Source: Arthrobacter sp. StoSoilA2 (GTDB taxonomy: Bacteria > Actinomycetota > Actinomycetes > Actinomycetales > Micrococcaceae). Taken from it: DNA of 64,000 nucleotides. The stretch lies in contig NZ_AP024643.1 of the NCBI RefSeq assembly GCF_019977195.1, forward strand, positions 1,116,001 through 1,180,000, given 5' to 3'. This document shows positions 1 to 7,125 of the stretch, piece after piece. Position 1 is the stretch's first letter. Every line of letters begins with the position of its first letter. A program made the position numbers and the translations under genes. Under the pieces are notes generated by a model, which was given only the letters and a program-made list of their open reading frames with translations, did not search any database and was not told where the DNA came from.

Positions 1-1
1 C

Positions 2-1720
2 GGCTTGTCCGAGACGATTCCGCTGCTGCTTACTGCGCGTGTCATTCAAGGCATCGCCATGGGTGGCCTCACCGCCCTGGCCCAGGCAATCATCGGTTCC
101 ATGATTCCGCCGCGCGACCGCGGCAAATACTCCGGCTACATGGGTGCCGTCATGGCGGTGGGCACTGCCGGCGGCCCGCTGCTGGGTGGCTTCATTGTGG
201 ACAGCCCGCTCGGCTGGCGCTGGACGTTCTTCGTCTGCGTGCCGCTGGCCGTCGTCGCACTCATCCTGCTTCAGGTGACCCTGAAGATCCAGCACATCAA
301 GCGCCCCGCCAAGATCGACTGGCTCGGCTCCATCCTCCTGACTTCGGGCGTGAGCCTGCTCCTGATCTGGGTTTCCTTCGCCGGCAACCCGGACTACTAC
401 GACTGGTTCTCCTGGCAGTCAGCGCTCATGGTGGGCGGTGGCGTAGCGCTGCTGGCGCTCCTGGTACTGGTGGAAACCAAAGTTGCCCAGCCGATCATTC
501 CACTCAAGATCATCTCCGAGCGCACCACGGCACTTGCCATCATCGCTTCCATCGCGGTCGGTATCGCCATGTTTGGTTCGTCCACCTTCCTGGGCCAATA
601 CTTCCAGGTTGCCCGTGGCGCCACGCCGACTGAGGCAGGGCTGCTCACGCTGCCAATGATCGCCGGCAACCTTATTGGTTCTGTGGCATCGGGCATCCTG
701 ATCAGCCGCTTTGGCAAATGGAAGCGGTTCCTGATCGCCGGCTCCGTGCTCCTGATCGGCGGCCTCGCATTCGCCGGCACGATGGACCACACCACAGAAC
801 TCTGGATCGTAGCTATCTACACCGGTGTGTTCGGCCTCGGCTTGGGCATGCTGATGCAGAACCTGGTGCTCGCCGTGCAGAACACCGTTCAAGCGAAGGA
901 CATCGGTACGGCCAGCGCTTCGGTTGCGTTCTTCCGCTCTGTAGGCGGCGCAATCGGTGTGTCCGTCCTGGGTGCCATCATGTCCAACCACGTGAAGGAC
1001 CTGGCTGTTGAAGGGATGGCCGCCGCGGGCATTCCGGTCCAAGGCGGCGGGTCCGGTGCCAGCATGGACCTGGCCGATATGCCGACGCCCATCGCGGAAA
1101 TCATGCGCGCGGCTTACGGCGACGCCACTGCCCAGATCTTCCTGATCTCCGCCATCATCAGTGTGGTGGCACTCCTGGCTGTGCTGTTCATCAAGGAACG
1201 CCCCCTGCGGCGCACCGTTGACGCGGCGCCCGAGTCCGAACTCATGGCGACGGCGTCCGGAGATGCTGCCATGTCGTTGGATACAGCTACCTTGGATGCG
1301 GGGAAAGCGGACGACGGCGGCGCCCGCCTGGGTGCCGATCGCTCCGTCCCTGGGGCCAGCCGCCAGGTTCGGTCCACGGACTCCGGATCCGATCTTGACC
1401 TCGAATTCGCGCGGATCCTGACCCAGGAACGCCCCCACGCCACGGTTGACGTCAAGGAAGTCCAGGAGCAGTTGTCCCGCACCCAGTACGTCCTGGCGGA
1501 ACAGCAATTGCAGCTCAGCCGGGCCAACGTTGAGCTGCAGGCACGGTTGCGGGAGCAGCAAACCATCGCGGCGCAGCAGGCGAGCACCGCAGAGGAACTC
1601 GCCGCGATTCGTAAGGAACTCAAGCGCGAACGCAGGCAGCAGGAGCGAATGGCATTGCTGCTCCTCCAAGGCGTCGAAGCGCGGGAGGCGCGGCCGGACC
1701 ACGGCAAGCACGCGGGCTAG
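2..1720 (+). CDS. MFS drug exporter, DHA2 (EmrB/QacA-type), 5' end outside window
   Basis: C-terminal part of a major facilitator superfamily exporter of the 14-helix DHA2 type, which uses the proton gradient to expel lipophilic compounds. The reading frame is open to the window edge, so the TTG at 5 is an internal Leu codon and the true start lies upstream. Visible are the TARVIQGIAMGG stretch, typical of the fourth helix region, and the antiporter-like GPLLGGF motif, followed by about ten hydrophobic helices to about residue 400. The last 170 residues are unusual: a polar acidic linker, then a Gln/Glu/Arg-rich heptad-like stretch (about 475-555) predicted to form a cytosolic coiled coil. 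A strong intrinsic terminator follows at 1797-1826. Substrate is unknown; the family call is secure. Confidence 0.88.
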   Translation, partial: GLSETIPLLLTARVIQGIAMGGLTALAQAIIGSMIPPRDRGKYSGYMGAVMAVGTAGGPLLGGFIVDSPLGWRWTFFVCVPLAVVALILLQVTLKIQHIKRPAKIDWLGSILLTSGVSLLLIWVSFAGNPDYYDWFSWQSALMVGGGVALLALLVLVETKVAQPIIPLKIISERTTALAIIASIAVGIAMFGSSTFLGQYFQVARGATPTEAGLLTLPMIAGNLIGSVASGILISRFGKWKRFLIAGSVLLIGGLAFAGTMDHTTELWIVAIYTGVFGLGLGMLMQNLVLAVQNTVQAKDIGTASASVAFFRSVGGAIGVSVLGAIMSNHVKDLAVEGMAAAGIPVQGGGSGASMDLADMPTPIAEIMRAAYGDATAQIFLISAIISVVALLAVLFIKERPLRRTVDAAPESELMATASGDAAMSLDTATLDAGKADDGGARLGADRSVPGASRQVRSTDSGSDLDLEFARILTQERPHATVDVKEVQEQLSRTQYVLAEQQLQLSRANVELQARLREQQTIAAQQASTAEELAAIRKELKRERRQQERMALLLLQGVEAREARPDHGKHAG

Positions 1721-1796
1721 ACACCACGGATCCTGCCCTTGTTCGAAACTCCTGGCGTACTAAGCGGGCTGTGGCGAACGAGGGCGGGACCGAAAG

Positions 1797-1826
1797 CGCC
1801 GGCTGTGACCAGCCGGCGTTTTTGTT
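1797..1826 (+). terminator. Rho-independent terminator after the MFS exporter
   Basis: A perfect 9-bp stem (CGCCGGCTG / CAGCCGGCG) with a TGAC loop is followed by TTTTTGTT, a classic intrinsic terminator. It sits in the 317-bp gene-free stretch 1721-2037. The rest of that stretch holds no credible gene. It must contain the promoter of the downstream ABC exporter operon, but no convincing -35/-10 pair stands out. Confidence 0.85.
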
Positions 1827-2037
1827 GCCTACAGCGGCTGATCCGGCCAGCATCGGCTGTGATGACTGCGCCAGCGGGAGCAGATCCGACACGGGACATA
1901 CTCCGCTGGGATGATCTTTTCCCTGGGTTGTTTCGCCAAGGCAACGGATTTCGTAGAGTAGGGAGGCTAATACTGTCAGCCCTTGCTGCAACACTTCTCT
2001 TACTTCATTCACGCACTCTTTCTAAGGACCCGTGGGC

Positions 2038-3771
2038 ATGCTTGTCACCCTTATACGGCGCTACTCCAAGCCGTATTTGCCGCAGATAGTGGCCGTCCTC
2101 ATATTCCAGTTGGCGTCCACCATTGCCACGCTCTACCTCCCAAGCCTCAACGCCAAAATCATTGACGAGGGAGTCTCCCGCGGCGATACCGATTTCATTT
2201 GGCGCACGGGCGCCATGATGCTCGCCGTCGCACTCGGCCAGGTGCTCACCGCTGTCGCAGCCGTGTACTTCGGTGCACGGACGGCAATGGCGATCGGCCG
2301 GGACCTCCGGCGCAGCGTCTACCGTCAAGTGAGCAGCTTTTCCGCACAGGACGTGAACCGTTTTGGTGCTCCCACACTGATCACCCGTGGCACCAATGAT
2401 GTCCAGCAGGTCCAGATGCTGGTGCTGATGGGCCTGAACTTCATGGTCTCCACACCCATCATGTGCGTGGGTGGCATCATCATGGCCCTCCGCGAGGACC
2501 TCAGCCTGTCCTGGTTGGTCTGGGTTTCCGTGCCCATCCTGGTGGCAGTGGTGGGCTACCTTGTGGTCCGGTTGATGCCGCTCTTCCGGTCAATGCAGGC
2601 CAAGATAGACGCCATCAACGGTGTGCTCCGCGAGCAAATCATTGGTATCCGTGTCGTCCGTGCCTTTGTGCGCGAACCCTATGAAGCCAAACGTTTCGGT
2701 GACGCCAACCAGGACCTCACCGCCGTCTCCGTGAAGATCGGCAATCTCTTTGTCCTGATGTTCCCGGCGATCGGCATGATCCTGCACCTGTCCACCGCTG
2801 CGGTGCTGTGGTTCGGCGGTCAGCGTGTGGACTCCGGTGACATGCAGGTAGGCTCCCTCACGGCTTTCCTCCAGTACCTCCTGCAGATCCTGATGGCAGT
2901 CATGATGGGTACCTTCATGGCCATGATGATTCCCCGTGCTTCCGTCTGTGCAGACCGCATCGGCGAGGTCCTGGACGTGGAGCCTTCCATCCACAACCCG
3001 GCTTCCCCCGTGGTTCCGGCGGAAAAGAAGGGCCACGTGGAGTTCCGCGATGTCACCTTCAAGTACCCCGGAGCCGAGGCACCGGTGCTGAGCAACATTT
3101 CCTTCACCGCTGAGCCGGGCAAGACCCTGGCCATCATCGGTTCCACGGGCGCTGGCAAGACCACCCTGGTCTCCCTGCTGCCGCGGCTTTACGACGTCGC
3201 TTCAGGTGACGTCCTTCTCGACGGCGTCCCCGTCACCGAACTGGACGCGTCGGAGATCACCAGCCGCGTCTCGGCTGTTCCGCAGAAGCCGTACCTTTTC
3301 TCCGGCACCATCGAGCACAACCTGCGCTTTGGCAAGCCCGAAGCTACCGACGAGGAACTGTGGGAGGCGCTGGAGACGGCGCAGGCCAAGGGCTTCGTAG
3401 AGGAAAAGTCATCCGGCTTGAACCGGCGCATCGCCCAGGGCGGCACCAATGTCTCCGGCGGCCAGCGCCAGCGCCTTTCCATTGCAAGGGCCCTGGTGAC
3501 CAAGCCGAATGTCTATCTGTTTGACGATTCATTCTCCGCATTGGACGTCGCTACCGACGCCCGGCTCCGTAAGGCCTTGAAGGCCAAGACGCAGGACGCC
3601 ACAGTGATCATCGTCGCGCAGCGAGTCTCGACCATTGCCGACGCGGACGAGATCCTGGTCCTGGATAACGGCCGGATCGTGGATCGCGGAACGCACGATG
3701 AACTGCTGGAAACCTCTCCTACGTACCAGGAAATCGTTGAATCCCAGCTGAGTGTAGAGGAAGTCGCATGA
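2038..3771 (+). CDS. ABC exporter half-transporter A (degenerate ATPase site)
   Basis: Fused permease/ATPase subunit of an ABC exporter: about 300 residues with six transmembrane helices, then a nucleotide-binding domain. The ATG at 2038 is preferred over the GTG at 2032 because AAGGA at 2024-2028 lies 9 nt upstream of it. Walker A is GSTGAGKTT and the signature is VSGGQRQ. The Walker B region reads LFDDSFSALD, with Asp where the catalytic Glu normally sits, and the switch His is Gln (VAQRVSTI). Such losses are known in the non-hydrolysing half of heterodimeric exporters (TM287/288, BmrCD). The stop overlaps the next start by 4 nt (ATGA), so this subunit should pair with the 3768 gene. Drug or lipid export is likely; the substrate is unknown. 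Confidence 0.93.
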   Translation: MLVTLIRRYSKPYLPQIVAVLIFQLASTIATLYLPSLNAKIIDEGVSRGDTDFIWRTGAMMLAVALGQVLTAVAAVYFGARTAMAIGRDLRRSVYRQVSSFSAQDVNRFGAPTLITRGTNDVQQVQMLVLMGLNFMVSTPIMCVGGIIMALREDLSLSWLVWVSVPILVAVVGYLVVRLMPLFRSMQAKIDAINGVLREQIIGIRVVRAFVREPYEAKRFGDANQDLTAVSVKIGNLFVLMFPAIGMILHLSTAAVLWFGGQRVDSGDMQVGSLTAFLQYLLQILMAVMMGTFMAMMIPRASVCADRIGEVLDVEPSIHNPASPVVPAEKKGHVEFRDVTFKYPGAEAPVLSNISFTAEPGKTLAIIGSTGAGKTTLVSLLPRLYDVASGDVLLDGVPVTELDASEITSRVSAVPQKPYLFSGTIEHNLRFGKPEATDEELWEALETAQAKGFVEEKSSGLNRRIAQGGTNVSGGQRQRLSIARALVTKPNVYLFDDSFSALDVATDARLRKALKAKTQDATVIIVAQRVSTIADADEILVLDNGRIVDRGTHDELLETSPTYQEIVESQLSVEEVA

Positions 3772-5843
3772 GCGAGCAGGACCAGCAGAAGAAGCGTGGC
3801 TGGGCTGCCAAGGCAGAGGCCGCGAAGAATGCCAAGGCCACGGCCGAGGCAGACGTGGCAACCGAGGCACTTGACGATGACGTCGTGGAGGAGGAATACG
3901 TCCCGTCCGAGGCCGATGGCGGTATGTTCGGCAATCTTCCAGCCAAGAAAGCCAAGGAGTTCTGGCCATCGGCCAAGCGCCTCATGGGCCTGTTGAAGCC
4001 TGAGAGCGTTGGCGTTTATATCGTGATCGGCCTTGTGGTGGTCTCGGTGGTCCTGAACGTGATTGCCCCCAAGGTTTTGGGCACCGCGATGGACGTGATC
4101 TTCGGCGGCGTCATGGGCAAGCAGCTCCCGCCGGGCGTCTCGCAGGAACAGTTCGTAGAGCTCATGCGCCAGCAAGGCCAAGAGAACTTTGCGGACATGG
4201 TCTCCAAGATGGAACTCACCAACGGGATCAACTTCCCCAAGCTGACCTTCCTCATTTCGATCGTCCTCCTGATGTACTTTGTGGCCAACATCTTCCTGTG
4301 GGCACAGGGCTGGCTGCTCAACAGGATTGTCATGCGCGTTATCAAGCAGCTCCGTAATGACGTCCAGGCAAAGCTCAACAGGCTGCCGTTGAACTACTTC
4401 GACACCCGTCAGCGCGGCGACATCCTTTCCCGCGTGACCAACGACGTCGACAACGTCCAGCAGGGCCTTCAGCAGGCGTTCGCACAGTTGGTTAGCTCGG
4501 TGCTCACCGTAGTGGGAATCACCGTGATGATGTTCATCGTGTCCTGGGAACTGGCATTGATCGCGTTGATCGCCTTGCCGCTTTCCGGTGTCATGGCTGG
4601 CTTCATTGGTGCCAAGAGCCAGAAGCTCTTTGCTGCACAGTGGAAGAACACCGGCTCGCTGAACGGCCAGATCGAGGAATCCTTCTCGGGACACGATCTC
4701 GTCAAGGTGTTCGGCCGTGATGCAGACATGCTGGTGCGCTTCGATGAACGCAATGAGGCCTTGTACAAGGCGTCCTTCGGTGCCCAGTTTGTTTCCGGCG
4801 TAATTTTCCCGGCCATGAACTTCGTGTCCTACCTGTCCTACGTCGGCATTGCGGTGGTGGGTGGCCTGCGGGTTGCCTCGGGCTCCATGAGTCTTGGCGA
4901 CGCCACAGCGTTCATCCAGTACTCGCGTGAATTCACCCAGCCTCTGGGCCAGATTGCCGGTATGGCCAACATGCTGCAGTCCGGCGTGGCCTCGGCCGAG
5001 CGCGTCTTTGAATTCCTTGACGCCGACGAGGAAGTTGAAGAGACCGGTACCCGCCATCTGCCAGCAAAGACCGACGGCCATGTGGAGTTCGAGCATGTCT
5101 CGTTCAGCTATGTGGAGGACAGGCCCCTCATCGAGGACCTCTCCTTCAGTGCGGAGCCTGGGCACACGGTAGCGATCGTCGGGCCTACGGGCGCTGGAAA
5201 GACCACCTTGGTGAACCTGGTAATGCGCTTCTACGAGCTCAATGCCGGTCGTATCACTTTGGACGGCGTGGACATCAAGGATCTCAGCCGCTCCGAGCTG
5301 CGGTCCAAGGTGGGCATGGTGTTGCAGGATGCATGGCTCTTCGGCGGGACCATCTACGACAACATCAAATACGGCAACCTTGACGCCACCGAGGAACAAA
5401 TCATGGAGGCGGCCAAGGCCACTTACGTGGACCGCTTCGTCCGGGCTCTGCCGGACGGTTACCAGACGATCATCGATGAAGAAGGCAACAACGTCAGCGC
5501 CGGTGAGAAGCAGCTCATCACGATTGCCCGTGCTTTCGTCTCCGATCCTTCGCTGCTGATCCTTGATGAAGCTACGAGCTCAGTGGATACACGTACTGAG
5601 CTGCTGCTACAGAAGGCCATGGCTGCGCTCCGCACGGACCGGACGAGCTTCGTCATCGCCCACCGGTTGTCCACCATCCGCGACGCCGATACCATCTTGG
5701 TGATGGAGAACGGGCGGATCGTTGAGCAGGGCAACCACAACCAGTTGCTGACGCTCCAAGGTGCCTACTACCGCCTGTACATGTCCCAGTTTGCCGGTGA
5801 GGAAGAGACCGCCGTGGATGACTCGACGGCGGTGCACAGCTGA
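3768..5843 (+). CDS. ABC exporter half-transporter B (catalytic ATPase site)
   Basis: Second half of the heterodimeric exporter, about 691 residues. It starts with an Ala/Lys/Glu-rich charged N-terminal extension of about 55 residues, then six transmembrane helices with a long first loop (about 105-145), then a nucleotide-binding domain. Walker A is GPTGAGKTT, Walker B LILDEATSSVD with the catalytic Glu, and the switch His is present (IAHRLSTI). The signature is changed to VSAGEKQ. This complements partner A: the good Walker motifs here meet A's good signature, and A's degenerate Walker B meets this weak signature. That gives one active and one inactive ATP site. It is translationally coupled to A by ATGA. 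Confidence 0.94.
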   Translation: MSEQDQQKKRGWAAKAEAAKNAKATAEADVATEALDDDVVEEEYVPSEADGGMFGNLPAKKAKEFWPSAKRLMGLLKPESVGVYIVIGLVVVSVVLNVIAPKVLGTAMDVIFGGVMGKQLPPGVSQEQFVELMRQQGQENFADMVSKMELTNGINFPKLTFLISIVLLMYFVANIFLWAQGWLLNRIVMRVIKQLRNDVQAKLNRLPLNYFDTRQRGDILSRVTNDVDNVQQGLQQAFAQLVSSVLTVVGITVMMFIVSWELALIALIALPLSGVMAGFIGAKSQKLFAAQWKNTGSLNGQIEESFSGHDLVKVFGRDADMLVRFDERNEALYKASFGAQFVSGVIFPAMNFVSYLSYVGIAVVGGLRVASGSMSLGDATAFIQYSREFTQPLGQIAGMANMLQSGVASAERVFEFLDADEEVEETGTRHLPAKTDGHVEFEHVSFSYVEDRPLIEDLSFSAEPGHTVAIVGPTGAGKTTLVNLVMRFYELNAGRITLDGVDIKDLSRSELRSKVGMVLQDAWLFGGTIYDNIKYGNLDATEEQIMEAAKATYVDRFVRALPDGYQTIIDEEGNNVSAGEKQLITIARAFVSDPSLLILDEATSSVDTRTELLLQKAMAALRTDRTSFVIAHRLSTIRDADTILVMENGRIVEQGNHNQLLTLQGAYYRLYMSQFAGEEETAVDDSTAVHS

Positions 5844-5866
5844 GCGCGAATTCCCTGAGTACCGGA

Positions 5867-6334
5867 TTGCACTCCCGGGATTCCGTGGAACCCCAGCGCA
5901 TCGAGGTACTCGTACCCATGCGCTGGGGTGACATGGATGCCTACGGGCACATCAACAATGTGCAGATCGTTCGGATGCTGGAAGAAGCCCGAATCGCGGC
6001 TTTCGGACCACCACGGGGCGCTGGCCTTCCGGGCGTTGAACCACCGGCGGCCCTCTTCAATGATGTTGAGGAGGGCACCATGACGTTGGTTGTGGAGCAC
6101 AAGGTCCGGTACGTGCGGACTCTGGAATACCGCAACATCCCGGCCGTGGTGGAGATTTGGGTTGGCGCCATCAAGGGGGCCAGCTTTGATCTTCACTACG
6201 TCATCAAGGACCCCGTCACACAGGAAGAATGCGTCAAAGCCAGTACGCACCTGGCCTTCGTGGCAGAGGCTACCGGCAGGGTCCTCAGGCTCACCCCGGA
6301 CCAGAAGGAAAAGCTGGAGCGGTACCGCGCGTAG
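5867..6334 (+). CDS. Acyl-CoA thioesterase, hotdog fold (4HBT family)
   Basis: Single hotdog-fold thioesterase that hydrolyses acyl-CoA or acyl thioesters in the cytosol. The family signature is the Asp in RWGDMDAYGHINN, the usual position of the catalytic Asp, followed by the helix and the five-stranded sheet. The length (about 150 residues) is normal. The start is uncertain: TTG at 5867 gives the longest product with an allowed start, and GTG at 5885 is an alternative with GGGA just upstream. It follows the ABC exporter by only 23 nt and precedes cutC by 9 nt, so it is probably co-transcribed. The physiological thioester is unknown. Confidence 0.85.
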   Translation: MHSRDSVEPQRIEVLVPMRWGDMDAYGHINNVQIVRMLEEARIAAFGPPRGAGLPGVEPPAALFNDVEEGTMTLVVEHKVRYVRTLEYRNIPAVVEIWVGAIKGASFDLHYVIKDPVTQEECVKASTHLAFVAEATGRVLRLTPDQKEKLERYRA

Positions 6335-6343
6335 AGTTTCACC

Positions 6344-7111
6344 ATGAAACTTGAAATCGCGGTGGTGAGCGCGACGGGTGCCGGTACGGCCGCATCCGAA
6401 GGTGCCGATCGGATTGAGCTCTGCAGCAGCCTGGAACTTGGCGGCATCACGCCAAGCCAGGGACTACTGGAGGCCAGCATTGAACATGTTGACGGACGCC
6501 TTGAGATCCACCCGCTGGTGCGTTGCCGCCCCGGCGATTTCCACTATTCCGCCTCGGACGTGGACACCATGGTGCACGAAGTACGTCACCTGCTGGCTCA
6601 GGGCGCCCACGGGGTAGTAGTGGGCGCCCTGACCGCAGAGGGCGATATCGATGTTCACGCGGTCCAACGGCTGGTGGATTCTGCCCGGCTGGCGAGCCCT
6701 GAAGCGCAGTTGACCTTCCATCGCGCGATCGACCAATCACGGGACCCGTTGGCGGCCCTTGATCAACTGCTGGAACTCGGGTTCACGCGGGTACTCACGT
6801 CTGGCCACGAGGCCACAGCAGGTGCAGGCCTTGCCACCCTTTCCGAGATGGTGGAGCGGGCGGGAGGAGCACTCGAAATCATGGCAGGAGGCGGCTTGCA
6901 GCTCGGCGATATTCCGGCGATGCACGCGGCCGGCCTCTCAGCAGTTCATATGTCCGCCAAGAGAACCGTCTCTACGCTGGGCCAGCGAACCATATCCCTT
7001 GGCACGCAGGACGGCGCCGACCCCACCGCCTATACCGTGACGGACCGGGAAACGGTCCGCATGGCGCGGGCCGAGATCAACGCGCTGGAACTCGGTGCTC
7101 CTCCGGCATAG
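6344..7111 (+). CDS. cutC: CutC-family protein
   Basis: TIM-barrel protein of the CutC family (about 255 residues, normal length). The N-terminal ADRIELCSSLELGGITPS segment and the later SGHEAT and GGGL motifs are family hallmarks. The family was named for copper homeostasis in E. coli, but the bacterial role is disputed and the enzymatic activity is not established. It follows the thioesterase gene by 9 nt and converges on the minus-strand fructanase gene, leaving only 14 bp between the two stop codons. Confidence 0.88.
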   Translation: MKLEIAVVSATGAGTAASEGADRIELCSSLELGGITPSQGLLEASIEHVDGRLEIHPLVRCRPGDFHYSASDVDTMVHEVRHLLAQGAHGVVVGALTAEGDIDVHAVQRLVDSARLASPEAQLTFHRAIDQSRDPLAALDQLLELGFTRVLTSGHEATAGAGLATLSEMVERAGGALEIMAGGGLQLGDIPAMHAAGLSAVHMSAKRTVSTLGQRTISLGTQDGADPTAYTVTDRETVRMARAEINALELGAPPA

Positions 7112-7125
7112 TTTCCACTGCCGGA

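Noticed and set aside
1721..2037. tRNA or small RNA in the gap before the ABC exporter
   Set aside because: Apart from the terminator at 1797-1826, no cloverleaf, conserved RNA motif or promoter-terminator pair could be made out.
3513..5399. Long open frame (over 600 codons) antisense to the second ABC exporter gene
   Set aside because: It is a shadow of the GC-rich coding strand. The plus-strand frame has all ABC motifs; the antisense product has no recognisable domain and is His/Val/Glu-rich, as expected for antisense codons.
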